64,000 nucleotides of DNA from NCBI GenBank assembly GCA_001270045.2, contig DF970666.1, forward strand, positions 1 to 64,000, written 5' to 3'. The notes beneath the pieces were generated by a model, which was not told where the DNA came from, made no database searches, and was given only the letters and a program-made list of their open reading frames with translations. Shown here one piece after another: positions 15,623-23,794 of the stretch. Every line of letters begins with the position of its first letter. Position 1 is the first letter of the stretch. Source of the DNA: Bacteroidales bacterium 6E. Lineage in GTDB: Bacteria > Bacteroidota > Bacteroidia > Bacteroidales > Prolixibacteraceae. The translations under genes were made by a program, and so were the position numbers.

Positions 15623-16093
15623 ATGAAAACAAGAATTCTTTCCATCGCAATCGCCGCAGTAATGATAGTCGGATTAGCTTCGAACGCTGACGGTGCAAAG
15701 GGTAAATCCCTTAAGCTTGCCTCAAGCCTTGAAAACGTTATGGATCCTTCTCTTGACCTTGAAAGCTGGATGACCAGTGACCTGGTTTGGAACCAGGGTA
15801 ATTTCGCCAATTATACGGCAGCGGCCGATGAGTCTCTCGAACTGGAAGCCTGGATGACCAATACCGTTAGCTGGGCATATTATCCGGCTGCCACCGAAGC
15901 AAGCCTTGAAGTGGAATCATGGATGACCAACTCCATGATGTGGCAGATGATGCCGGTTGAAAAGGATGAACAGCTGGTTCTTGAACACTGGATGACCTGT
16001 GATGAAATGTGGAACTGCCCAGGTATCAGCAGTCCTGTCTTTACCGGTACCGAATCGGCATATTCAGCTTATCTTTCAGAAAACAACAAATAG
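15623..16093 (+). CDS. Secreted W-M-T repeat protein, paralogue A
   Basis: 156 residues with a signal peptide (MKTRILSIAIAAVMIVGLASNADG). The mature part has four copies of a short repeat, consensus [DE]xxLxLExWMTxxxxWxxx. Key tryptophans are at residues 49, 77, 100 and 123, and in every copy a second tryptophan follows at exactly +7 (56, 84, 107, 130). The motif is rich in Met, Glu and Trp and predicted as short amphipathic segments. Two cysteines occur, both in or right after repeat 4. I recognise no family. The gene is followed by a paralogue with identical tryptophan spacing and both have duplicated promoters and terminators. The upstream promoter suggests induction by an ECF sigma factor, for example under envelope stress. 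Function is unknown. Confidence 0.8.
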   Translation: MKTRILSIAIAAVMIVGLASNADGAKGKSLKLASSLENVMDPSLDLESWMTSDLVWNQGNFANYTAAADESLELEAWMTNTVSWAYYPAATEASLEVESWMTNSMMWQMMPVEKDEQLVLEHWMTCDEMWNCPGISSPVFTGTESAYSAYLSENNK

Positions 16094-16140
16094 TTTTTCA
16101 TCATAGTAGGTTTAGTAGGTTAGTTTATTTGGTAATGAGA

Positions 16141-16172
16141 ACAGGTTGTCGCAAGACAGCCTGTTTTTTTTT
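16141..16172 (+). terminator. Terminator of repeat-protein gene A
   Basis: A 10-bp stem (ACAGGTTGTC / GACAGCCTGT) closed by a GCAA tetraloop and followed by nine T. Confidence 0.9.
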
Positions 16173-16253
16173 GAACTATCCATTGCCGCCAGGAGTCGGT
16201 TACACCGGCAAAAAATAAAATACTTGTTACTATTTTATTCGTCTTGCCAAATT

Positions 16254-16289
16254 CTCCATTCATCGGTAAAAACAGGCTGTTGGCAGATT
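16254..16289 (+). repeat. Conserved upstream block, copy 2
   Basis: Second copy of the block at 15481-15516, again starting 61 bp before the -35 element. The match drops sharply between the block and the promoter, which argues that the block itself is under selection. Confidence 0.75.
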
Positions 16290-16314
16290 AGGACCTTTAT
16301 TTTCTTTGGATTGA

Positions 16315-16343
16315 TGTAACATTTGTATCGTTATTTAGTCTAT
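16315..16343 (+). promoter_or_regulatory. ECF-sigma type promoter, copy 2
   Basis: TGTAAC (16315-16320), a 16-bp spacer nearly identical to copy 1, then AGTCTAT. The leader to the ATG is about 50 nt. Confidence 0.6.
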
Positions 16344-16398
16344 AACAGTGTAAGAAAACAACAGAAACAGAATCAGAAATATTTAAAAACAGAAAACG

Positions 16399-16875
16399 AT
16401 GAAAACAAGAATTCTTTCAATAGTGATGATGGCGGTGATAACAGTGTTAACATCCGCAACATCGGTAAATGCCATAGAAAGAGTATCACGTTCTGCCTCA
16501 AGCCTTGAAAACGCAACAGATCCCGCCATGACGATCGAAAACTGGATGACCAGCGAAATTCTCTGGAACAACTCACTGGCATCTAACTTTGACCTTGCTC
16601 TCGAAAACAGCCTCGATATGGAAACCTGGATGACCAACTCTCTTGTATGGGACATGCCGGTCATTGCCGTGGATGATGTCCTGATGATCGAAGCCTGGAT
16701 GACCACACCGATGATGTGGGACATGATGGAAACAGAAATGGATACAGGTCTTTCACTCGAGGGATGGATGGTCAATTCCATGGTATGGGGCAACGGAAGC
16801 CTGGTAGTTGAAACCGAAGTTGAAAATCCATTGGTGCTTTCAGACTGGATGCTCAAAGAAGAAAACTGGAAATAG
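16399..16875 (+). CDS. Secreted W-M-T repeat protein, paralogue B
   Basis: 158 residues; signal peptide MKTRILSIVMMAVITVLTSATSVNA. Five repeats: tryptophan pairs at residues 49/56, 77/84, 100/107, 123/130 and 150/157, so the first four are in exact register with paralogue A. The first seven residues (MKTRILS) and the SSLEN before repeat 1 are shared by both. Repeat 5 replaces the end of paralogue A and finishes the protein. The protein is acidic and contains no cysteine, unlike A. It is a tandem duplicate of the gene at 15623-16093; the unit length is about 775 bp. I know of no function or family. Confidence 0.8.
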   Translation: MKTRILSIVMMAVITVLTSATSVNAIERVSRSASSLENATDPAMTIENWMTSEILWNNSLASNFDLALENSLDMETWMTNSLVWDMPVIAVDDVLMIEAWMTTPMMWDMMETEMDTGLSLEGWMVNSMVWGNGSLVVETEVENPLVLSDWMLKEENWK

Positions 16876-16930
16876 TATAATCTCTGCGATAACCAACAAT
16901 TTGGTAGGTTAGTTATTTGGTTTTTTTTAG

Positions 16931-16965
16931 GACAGGTTGCCATCAGGGCAGCCTGTCTTTTTTTT
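16931..16965 (+). terminator. Terminator of repeat-protein gene B
   Basis: An 11-bp stem (GACAGGTTGCC / GGCAGCCTGTC with one G-U) over a 5-nt loop and a T-run. It is homologous to the terminator of gene A. Confidence 0.9.
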
Positions 16966-17177
16966 GCAATCCCCTTCCGGGTAAGTCCAAATCCATTACC
17001 CCTTTTGGGTTTTTCCATATCTTCTGCGTTCTTTTTCCATTCTTTTTCCATTTCAGTATGGCGATAGAATGGCAATTTTATGGAAATTGTATGGAAATAG
17101 TAATAACCGGGTCGGGACCTGGTTAATCGGGATTATTGGTATAATTGGGTATCAATGGAGATTTAAGTCACTTATTT

Positions 17178-17216
17178 AAAAAAAAAGAGGCTGTCTCACT
17201 TGAGCGGGACAGCCTC
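17178..17216 (-). terminator. Terminator of the carboxyltransferase/biotin-carrier operon
   Basis: On the minus strand GAGGCTGTC pairs with GACAGCCTC (arms 17208-17216 and 17187-17195), the stem continues with one mismatch, and a long T-run follows. It lies 27 bp after the biotin-carrier stop. Confidence 0.85.
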
Positions 17217-17243
17217 CATATAATTCAACAATGAATATCAGAT

Positions 17244-17591
17244 TTATTTGATCCTTCCCTGGATAGGCTTGATTTCGATCATCACGTGGTTTTTCGGGAC
17301 GATCTCGTCGTTTTTTACATTAATTTTGACGATCTCGCCGTCAAAAGGCATCAACACATTGTTGTGCATTTTCATTGCTTCCAGCACGAGAATGGTTTCG
17401 CCTGCCTTAACCTTTTGTCCGGTTTTTACCATCACGTCGATAATGGTTCCCGGAATAAAGGAAACGATCAGGTTTGGATTGTGGGGTTGCCATACCTTGC
17501 GGTTCCTGAACTTGTTTGTCAGGGTGGTTTCGTATTTGGCACCCTGTACAATCAGGGATTCATACTGGATTTCTTCTTTTTTGTCTGCCAT
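17244..17591 (-). CDS. Biotin carboxyl carrier protein (biotin/lipoyl domain)
   Basis: 115 residues. The C-terminal ~75 residues form a biotinyl domain with the modification motif EAMKM, preceded by PGTIIDVMVKTGQKVKAGE. The N-terminal 40 residues (YESLIVQGAKYETTLTNKFRNRKVWQ) are the linker type seen in small carrier subunits of propionyl-CoA carboxylase or decarboxylases. It carries CO2 on biotin between a carboxylase or decarboxylase site and the carboxyltransferase encoded 39 bp upstream. No biotin carboxylase or membrane decarboxylase subunit is next to it. Confidence 0.9.
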   Translation of the reverse strand: MADKKEEIQYESLIVQGAKYETTLTNKFRNRKVWQPHNPNLIVSFIPGTIIDVMVKTGQKVKAGETILVLEAMKMHNNVLMPFDGEIVKINVKNDEIVPKNHVMIEIKPIQGRIK

Positions 17592-17630
17592 AACAATATA
17601 TTATAGGTTACTGACCTCGGTTCTTGCGGA

Positions 17631-19175
17631 TTAAAACGGTGGAATACCATGTTTCTTGTTTGGAAGGAACACGCTTTTGTTCTTCGATACCTTGAGGGCA
17701 TGCAAGATGCGATGGCGGGTATCGGCCGGTTCGATCACTTCGTCGATGTAACCTTTAGCGGCAGCTACGTATGGGTTGGCGAATTTTTCCTTGTATTCCT
17801 GGATCTTTTGTTGGCGCATGGCCTCCGGATCCTCGGCTTCCATGATTTCCTTGCGGAAAACGATATTGGCGGCACCTTCGGGACCCATAACGGCAATTTC
17901 TGCATTTGGCCATGCAAATACGAAGTCGGCACGCAGGTGTCTTGAGTTCATGGCAATGTATCCACCACCATAAGCCTTACGGAGGATGACGGTCACTTTG
18001 GGTACGGTTGCCTCGCTATAGGCATACAGGATTTTGGCTCCGTGACGGATAACACCTGCATGTTCCTGATCGACACCAGGAAGGTAGCCTGGCAAGTCTT
18101 CGAGGGTGACAATCGGGATGTTGAAGGCATCGCAATAGCGGATAAAGCGCGCGGCCTTGTCGGAGCTATCGGTGTCGAGAACCCCTGCAAGCACCAGAGG
18201 CTGGTTGGCCACGAAACCTACGGTTTCGCCATCGAGACGGCCAAACCCGATAATGATGTTGGGAGCGAAATGCTCCATGATTTCCTGGAATTCAGATCCA
18301 TCGGTGATGGACTTGATAATTTCCCTCATATCATATGGAATCCTTGGATCGACGGGCACAAGTTTCTCGATCTTCAGGCCCTTTTTCGGTGGCTTGGGAG
18401 GAAAAGTCTGGGCTTTTTCGGTATTGTTCCATGGAATATAGGACATCAGTTTTTTGATCTGGTCAAAGCACTCGGCTTCGGTCATGGCATAGAAGTGAGC
18501 GTTACCGGTCACTTCGGCATGAACACGGGCACCGCCCAGCTCTTCCATGGAAATGTCTTCACCCAATACTGATTTGATGACACTCGGGCCGGTAATGAAC
18601 ATTTTTGAGATGTTCTCGACCACAAAAACGAAGTCTGTGAGTGCCGGAGAATAAACCGCACCACCGGCGCATGGGCCGAGGATCACGGAAATCTGCGGAA
18701 TTACTCCTGATGCCAGTGTGTTGCGAAAGAAAATTTCGCCATATCCCGCGAGAGAGTTTACTCCTTCCTGGATACGGGCACCACCTGAGTCGTTGATTCC
18801 GATCAGAGGGACCCTCATTTTCAGTGCATGGTCCATAATTTTGGTAATCTTCCGTGCGTGCATCTGCCCCAATGAACCCCCCGCAACGGTAAAGTCCTGG
18901 GCAAAAATACAGACAGGCTTGTTGTAGATGGTCCCTGTACCGATGACAACACCGTCGCCATGCAGCACCTTGGTTTCCATTCCGAAGTCACGGGCCATGT
19001 GTTCAACGAACAGGTCGTACTCATGGAAGGAATCTTCATCTAGGATGGCAAGAATCCTTTCACGGGCCGTGAGTTTCCCCATCTGTGCCTGTTTTTCGAT
19101 GGCTTCGTCACCACCGCCTTTCTGGACTTCCAGCTTGCGTTTGCGGAGATCAAGGATATTGTTTCTTAATGACAT
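17631..19175 (-). CDS. Acyl-CoA carboxyltransferase (propionyl-CoA carboxylase beta / methylmalonyl-CoA decarboxylase alpha type)
   Basis: 514 residues, typical of the family. The two crotonase-like halves carry the oxyanion-hole glycines: GINDSGGARIQEGVNSLAGYGEIF and GPCAGGAVYSPALTDFVFV in the first half, LEDLPGYLPGVDQE and KAYGGGYIAMNSRHL in the second. It transfers a carboxyl group between biotin and propionyl-CoA. In anaerobic Bacteroidota it may run as methylmalonyl-CoA decarboxylase at the end of the succinate pathway to propionate, or as propionyl-CoA carboxylase; the sequence alone does not decide. It is cotranscribed with the biotin carrier. A minus-strand TATTTTTG at 19245-19238 is a possible -7 box. 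Confidence 0.88.
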   Translation of the reverse strand: MSLRNNILDLRKRKLEVQKGGGDEAIEKQAQMGKLTARERILAILDEDSFHEYDLFVEHMARDFGMETKVLHGDGVVIGTGTIYNKPVCIFAQDFTVAGGSLGQMHARKITKIMDHALKMRVPLIGINDSGGARIQEGVNSLAGYGEIFFRNTLASGVIPQISVILGPCAGGAVYSPALTDFVFVVENISKMFITGPSVIKSVLGEDISMEELGGARVHAEVTGNAHFYAMTEAECFDQIKKLMSYIPWNNTEKAQTFPPKPPKKGLKIEKLVPVDPRIPYDMREIIKSITDGSEFQEIMEHFAPNIIIGFGRLDGETVGFVANQPLVLAGVLDTDSSDKAARFIRYCDAFNIPIVTLEDLPGYLPGVDQEHAGVIRHGAKILYAYSEATVPKVTVILRKAYGGGYIAMNSRHLRADFVFAWPNAEIAVMGPEGAANIVFRKEIMEAEDPEAMRQQKIQEYKEKFANPYVAAAKGYIDEVIEPADTRHRILHALKVSKNKSVFLPNKKHGIPPF

Positions 19176-19496
19176 AGAACTTTGATTTTTTAATTATCAC
19201 TGATCCGATCAACGGATATTTATTAAAAAACAGCGGTCAAAAATAAGTAAATTTTCATACAGCCTTTTTGAATATGCGCTCTTTTAACTGATTTTAAACT
19301 TTCGTAACTCGTTGTTTTTGAATAATTTTACAAATAAGTTGAAAGTTTTTTGGCGGCAATCGGGCCATATGCACAAGGATAGGTTCCGTAATGATGTATC
19401 ATACAGGCCAATACCTTTTTTGGGATGGAAAAGGGTGATAGGTTGGTATAGTCAGGTTACGTGCGTTTAACAATTAAGGTTACCTGACCTGCGGAA
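19176..19496. other. 321-bp intergenic region
   Basis: Holds a possible minus-strand -7 box TATTTTTG (19245-19238) for the carboxyltransferase gene. An inverted repeat (GTCAGGTTAC at 19451-19460, GTTACCTGAC at 19479-19488, one mismatch) lies just after lptG and may end its transcript, though no T-run follows. Confidence 0.5.
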
Positions 19497-20576
19497 TTAA
19501 CGTGCCGCCCATTTGTATAGGAACAGGGCAATGATCGCATACAACAGGTTGGGTATCCACACGGCGATAACCGGAGGCATGTTGCCGTTGATGGAGAAAA
19601 CCACCGCAATCTGCTGGAACAGGATGTAGGAAAAACTGAGAAGAAGTCCCAGTCCGAGATGTAACCCCAGTCCACCCTTTATTTTCCGTGAAGCGAGTGA
19701 CACCCCGATGATGGTGAGGATAAACGCGGAAAAGGGTCCCGCAAATCTTTTATGCTTTTCGATGGCATAGCTCACATAATTGACACCCCTCATTTTCATG
19801 CTTTCCAGTTCCGCATTCAGTTCCGGTGTGGTCAGGGTTTCCATCAGGTCGAGTTCCATCTTGAATTCAGCGGGGGTCATGTTCAGGGTGGTGTCGAGCT
19901 GGTAGCCGTTGGTGATGGTTTCATAGCCATCGTGGAAAGTCCTTTTCCAGTAGGTATTGATAATCCAACGCTCTTTTTCGGCATCCCAGCGGATGTTGTC
20001 GGCGGTGAGCTTCTCGACCAGTTGTCCATTCTCAAACTTTTCGAGGGTGAATTTCTGGCCAATGGCACCGTTGGTGAAGGCATACATATATATATATACG
20101 CCCGGTTCGATCTGCCGATGGATATTTCTTTCGGTTTGCACCCTTCCCTGGTTGATGTATTTGTTCCGGAAGTTGACCCTTACCTCATTCGCTTCAGGGA
20201 TGATGTAGTTACCCATAACGAAAGTGAATATGGCGATGATGGCCGCCGAGACCATATAAGGCCGCATCAGCCTGCGATAGGAGACCCCGCTGCTCAGGAT
20301 GGCGATGATTTCACTGTTATAGGCCATTTTGGAGGTAAAGTAGATGACCGCAATAAAAGTGAACAGTCCGGAGAACAGGTTGGCGAAATAAGGGATAAAA
20401 TTGAGGTAATAATCAAAGACGATATCGTTGGTGGGGATATCCTTGGAAATGAATTCATCGAGGTTTTCGGAGATGTCGAAGACGGTGGCAATACTGATGA
20501 TCAGGGCTATGGAATAGAAAAAGGTCCCCAGGAACTTCCGGGTGATATAAAAGTCTATGATCTTGTAATGCTTCAT
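19497..20576 (-). CDS. LptF/LptG family permease
   Basis: 359 residues, the standard length for LptG-type permeases of the LPS export transporter. Three N-terminal helices start at FYITRKFLGTFFYSIALII, then a beta-jellyroll periplasmic domain (about 105-265) with QTERNIHRQIEPGVYIYMYAF, then three C-terminal helices (GPFSAFILTIIGVSLASRK onward). The motif MAYNSEIIAILSSGVSYRRLMRP is the coupling-helix region for LptB. It is separated by one base from tgt upstream, so the two form an operon. Together with the gene at 794-2290 it could complete one LptF/LptG pair. Confidence 0.88.
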   Translation of the reverse strand: MKHYKIIDFYITRKFLGTFFYSIALIISIATVFDISENLDEFISKDIPTNDIVFDYYLNFIPYFANLFSGLFTFIAVIYFTSKMAYNSEIIAILSSGVSYRRLMRPYMVSAAIIAIFTFVMGNYIIPEANEVRVNFRNKYINQGRVQTERNIHRQIEPGVYIYMYAFTNGAIGQKFTLEKFENGQLVEKLTADNIRWDAEKERWIINTYWKRTFHDGYETITNGYQLDTTLNMTPAEFKMELDLMETLTTPELNAELESMKMRGVNYVSYAIEKHKRFAGPFSAFILTIIGVSLASRKIKGGLGLHLGLGLLLSFSYILFQQIAVVFSINGNMPPVIAVWIPNLLYAIIALFLYKWAAR

Positions 20577-20577
20577 C

Positions 20578-21708
20578 CTACAATCTGTGTTTCAATCGCA
20601 CCACCATTTCCTCTTTCCAAGCCTTGAAGGTGTTATCGGCAATCCTTCGCCGGGCTTCCCCAACGAGCCAAAGATAGAACGCCAGGTTATGGTGACTGGC
20701 AATCTGGGCCCCCAGCATCTCTTTGGCAATGACGAGGTGCCGGAGGTAAGCCTTTGTATAGTGGTGATCAACAAACGATGTGCCATTGGGGTCGACCGGT
20801 GAATGGTCGTTGGCCCACTTGTTGTTGCGGATATTGATGATTCCCTCACTGGTGAATAGCATTCCGTTTCGGCCATTGCGGGTGGGCATGACACAATCGA
20901 ACATGTCGACTCCCCGGTCGATGGCCTCGAGGATGTTGACAGGTGTTCCGACCCCCATCAGGTAACGTGGTTTGTCAAGTGGTAATTCGGCATTGACAAC
21001 CTCGATCATGTCGTACATCTCCTGTTCAGGCTCGCCAACCGCAAGTCCGCCGATGGCATAACCATGGGCATCATATTTTTGGATGTCAATGGCTGCCCTT
21101 TTTCTCAGGTCGGCATAGGCAGCCCCCTGGACAATCGGGAATAGCGACTGCTCATACCCATACTTTGGCTGTGTACTTGTGAAGCGGTTAAAACACCGGT
21201 CGAGCCAGCGCTGCGTAAGCTCGAGTGATTTGCGGGCATAGTCGTAATCGGCATCACCCGGGGCGCACTCGTCGAAGGCCATGATGATGTCGGCGCCGAT
21301 GGTGCGTTGGATATCCATCACGTTTTCAGGAGTGAAGAGGTGATAGGACCCATCGATGTGCGACTGGAACTTTACGCCTTCCTCTGATAGCTTCCTCAGG
21401 TCACCCAGGGAAAACACCTGAAAACCGCCACTGTCGGTGAGTATGGGGCCGTTCCATCCATTGAACCGGTGCAGACCACCGGCCTGTTCCAGAACCTGAA
21501 GGCCGGGCCTGAGATAGAGATGGTATGTATTTCCCAGGATGATCTGGGCATGGATGTCATCCCTGAGGTCCCTGGCATGGATCCCTTTCACTGAGCCAGC
21601 CGTACCAACCGGCATAAAAATCGGTGTCAATATATCACCGTGAGGAGTCGACAGTTTCCCGGCCCTCGCTTTGGACCCATTACAGGTGTTTTGAAGCTCA
21701 AATTGCAT
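20578..21708 (-). CDS. tgt: tRNA-guanine transglycosylase (queuine/preQ1)
   Basis: 376 residues from the ATG at 21708 (MQFELQNTCNG); the open frame upstream begins earlier but the family starts here. The enzyme exchanges guanine-34 for preQ1 in tRNAs with GUN anticodons. Motifs: ILTDSGGFQVFSL (substrate aspartate), HIDGSYHLFTPE, AIGGLAVGE and the nucleophile aspartate in MFDCVMPTRNGRNG. Where most bacterial enzymes have CxCxxC zinc ligands, this one reads NGTSFVDHHYTKAYLRHL with no cysteine, while the histidine in SHHNLAFYLWL remains. I recall that Bacteroidota Tgt proteins share this loss. The gene precedes lptG directly. Confidence 0.93.
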   Translation of the reverse strand: MQFELQNTCNGSKARAGKLSTPHGDILTPIFMPVGTAGSVKGIHARDLRDDIHAQIILGNTYHLYLRPGLQVLEQAGGLHRFNGWNGPILTDSGGFQVFSLGDLRKLSEEGVKFQSHIDGSYHLFTPENVMDIQRTIGADIIMAFDECAPGDADYDYARKSLELTQRWLDRCFNRFTSTQPKYGYEQSLFPIVQGAAYADLRKRAAIDIQKYDAHGYAIGGLAVGEPEQEMYDMIEVVNAELPLDKPRYLMGVGTPVNILEAIDRGVDMFDCVMPTRNGRNGMLFTSEGIINIRNNKWANDHSPVDPNGTSFVDHHYTKAYLRHLVIAKEMLGAQIASHHNLAFYLWLVGEARRRIADNTFKAWKEEMVVRLKHRL

Positions 21709-21914
21709 CGTTACCGTTAAAAATGGGCACAAAGATAATGATTTCGGCATAATGAATCCGTATCAGGGTATCAGCCAAATCTTTAAAAAGTGCTAAAACC
21801 GGGTGACTCTTTACAATGCATGCAATTGACGAATCAAGTGAGGTTTACACACCTTTGTTCACTGCCTGTTGATATCAATTTGGCATCTACGAACAGCCAG
21901 TTGAAGATAACTGC

Positions 21915-21922
21915 TAATTTTG
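21915..21922 (+). promoter_or_regulatory. Putative -7 box of the GT2/sigma operon
   Basis: TAATTTTG fits TAnnTTTG, 17 bp before the ATG of the glycosyltransferase gene. No matching -33 box is seen. Confidence 0.35.
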
Positions 21923-21938
21923 CCGTCAAAATAGGCCT

Positions 21939-23087
21939 ATGGCATTCGATATTTTACCTTACTTTCAAGCGCTTACTGTCACAGATTGGATCATTATCGG
22001 GGTTTTGTTACTGGTGTGGCTCCTCCGGTTACTGTATGATATTTTTTTCTATGGAAGACTTGCATTCAGGAAAATTCCACCTGCAGGACTCTCATCGGAG
22101 CCCATTACGGTATTCCTGGTGGAGCGGAATGAAGAAGAAAATCTTCGGAACAACCTTCCCGAATGGCTATTGATGGGCTATCCCCATTATGAAATTCTGG
22201 TGGTTGATGATTTTTCGGAGGACAATTCTCCGGGAGTCCTGGGAATATACAGGACAAACTATCCTCGCCTGAAGATTACCTCACTTAAGCAAGAGACCAG
22301 GTTTTCTGCCAAGATGGCCCGAAACCTGGCGCTTAAGGCAGCTTCACATGAAATTGTGGTAATGATCCATGCCACTGCAGTGTCGCCCGATGACCACTGG
22401 TTACCAGGCATATCTACAGCCTTCTCGAAAGGCAAGCATGTGGTGGTTGGGTATAGCGGCATTGTGCCCGGGGAGGGATTCTACCACCGTATGTACCGCG
22501 TGGAGTCCTTTTTCCAGCAAATCCAGAGTATGGCTTATTGCCTGAATGGGATGCCTTATGTGACCAACGAAGAGAATGTCGCCTTTTTCAAGGGTTCCTA
22601 TTTTGATCATGGCGGACTGGCAGGAAAAATCAGGGAAGAGTACCTGAACCTCGAGTTGGTGATCAATGAGATCGTGAGAAAGGGCAAAGTAGCGGTGATG
22701 CCCGACGGAAAGCTTTCGATCAGGAAGAAGGTTTCGGTGGGCAAGGATGAATGGAAAGATTTGTATCACAGGTATTTCAGGCTGAAAGGTTATTTGGGGG
22801 CCGGTACCCGGACCATGATTAATTTATCGGGGTTGCTGACGATGCTGCTCCCGTTTGCATTTGCTTTTCTGTTCATCGCCTATCCGAATCTGAGTCTGGT
22901 TTGGGGTGGCATCCTTATCCTGAAAGTACTGGTAAATGTGCTTATCATAAAAAGGTTGCTTAACCGCTTGAATGAACCGAAAATTATTGTATCTTCGTTC
23001 ATATACGCCCTTTTTGCACCCTATTACAAAATATTAGTGCATTGGCGGTTTATCAACAGCAGGAGAAAGCGCAGATGGGGAACCTGA
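21939..23087 (+). CDS. Glycosyltransferase family 2, membrane-anchored
   Basis: 382 residues. An N-terminal membrane helix (WIIIGVLLLVWLLRLLY) precedes a GT-A domain with ITVFLVERNEEENLRNNLPEWL, then the nucleotide-sugar motif LVVDDFSEDNSPGVL. Two or three hydrophobic helices follow residue 290. The catalytic middle motif is less canonical (TNEENVAFFKGSYF), so donor and acceptor cannot be told. The sigma-factor gene starts inside its last codons, an unusual coupling of a glycosyltransferase with an ECF sigma factor. Confidence 0.8.
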   Translation: MAFDILPYFQALTVTDWIIIGVLLLVWLLRLLYDIFFYGRLAFRKIPPAGLSSEPITVFLVERNEEENLRNNLPEWLLMGYPHYEILVVDDFSEDNSPGVLGIYRTNYPRLKITSLKQETRFSAKMARNLALKAASHEIVVMIHATAVSPDDHWLPGISTAFSKGKHVVVGYSGIVPGEGFYHRMYRVESFFQQIQSMAYCLNGMPYVTNEENVAFFKGSYFDHGGLAGKIREEYLNLELVINEIVRKGKVAVMPDGKLSIRKKVSVGKDEWKDLYHRYFRLKGYLGAGTRTMINLSGLLTMLLPFAFAFLFIAYPNLSLVWGGILILKVLVNVLIIKRLLNRLNEPKIIVSSFIYALFAPYYKILVHWRFINSRRKRRWGT

Positions 23088-23686
23088 AAACCAATCTTTC
23101 TGACAAAGCACAGCTTGACTTTGAGTTAGTCAATGCAGCCCTGGAGGGTGACGAAAAGGCATTTGCCAGACTGCTTGCGAGATACAAGGATGCCATCTAT
23201 TTTATGCTTTTAAAGATGGTCAACAATAAAAGTGATGCGGAAGACCTTACCCTTGAAGCTTTCGGGAAAGCCTTCAAGAACCTTCACCAGTATTCGCCGA
23301 GTTACGCCTTCAGTACCTGGTTATTTAAAATCGCATCAAATAACTGTATTGACTTTTTAAGAAAGAAGCGGGGAAACATGGTCCCTATCGAAGGTGCCAC
23401 GGATACACCCGAAAATGAATCTCCCGTGAAGCTTCGTTCAAAGGATCCCAATCCGGAGGAAAAACTGATCAGGAAGCAAAAGGCAATCCTGATGCGCAGG
23501 GTTGTCAGGAAACTGAAACCTCGCTATCAAACATTGGTGGAGTATCGGTATTTCCGTGAATTGTCGTACGAGGAAATTGCCCAGGAACTTAAACTTCCGT
23601 TGGGTACCGTGAAGGCCCAGCTTTTCAGGGCACGGGAGATGCTCTTCAAATTGATCGAAACCACCGAGATGAGCGATAAGGACTAA
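23075..23686 (+). CDS. RNA polymerase sigma factor, ECF family
   Basis: 203 residues from the ATG at 23075, overlapping the upstream gene by 13 bp; a TTG at 23042 is a weaker start. Region 2 (about 20-90) includes YKDAIYFMLLKMVNNKSDAEDLTLEAFGKAF and FSTWLFKIASNNCIDFLRKKR. Region 4 (about 140-190) includes YQTLVEYRYFRELSYEEIAQELKLPLGTVKAQLFRAREML. A 40-residue linker with many prolines and charges joins them. There is no membrane-helix anti-sigma gene next to it, so control is probably by other means. ECF promoters at 15542 and 16315 are possible targets but the link is untested. Confidence 0.9.
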   Translation: MGNLKTNLSDKAQLDFELVNAALEGDEKAFARLLARYKDAIYFMLLKMVNNKSDAEDLTLEAFGKAFKNLHQYSPSYAFSTWLFKIASNNCIDFLRKKRGNMVPIEGATDTPENESPVKLRSKDPNPEEKLIRKQKAILMRRVVRKLKPRYQTLVEYRYFRELSYEEIAQELKLPLGTVKAQLFRAREMLFKLIETTEMSDKD

Positions 23687-23794
23687 AAATATTATTTCAT
23701 GGTGATCGGGGTCAATGGGATGACCAGCCCACATTGTATCACAAGATGGGTCAACTGCCGTTAATGCCGGTTTTTATTTTTAAAGCAGTAAAGT

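Larger units (their letters stand above)
16094..16398. other. 305-bp region between the two repeat-protein genes
   Basis: Contains the terminator of paralogue A (16141-16172), then the second copy of the conserved block and ECF-type promoter, followed by a 55-nt leader. Nothing else seen. Confidence 0.75.
16876..17243. other. 368-bp intergenic region with two facing terminators
   Basis: Besides the two terminators it holds a patch (about 17025-17100) of short direct and inverted repeats around TTCCAT / ATGGAAAT. No gene or RNA is recognised. Confidence 0.6.

Noticed and set aside
15481-16965. Mobile element or CRISPR-like array
   Set aside because: The repeats are two whole gene units with promoter and terminator; there is no transposase, terminal inverted repeat, target duplication or spacer pattern.
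19752-20627. 291-codon open frame on the plus strand opposite lptG
   Set aside because: It lies antisense to a clear LptG gene, reads into the tgt gene end, has no recognisable fold and no promoter. It is a shadow of the coding strand.
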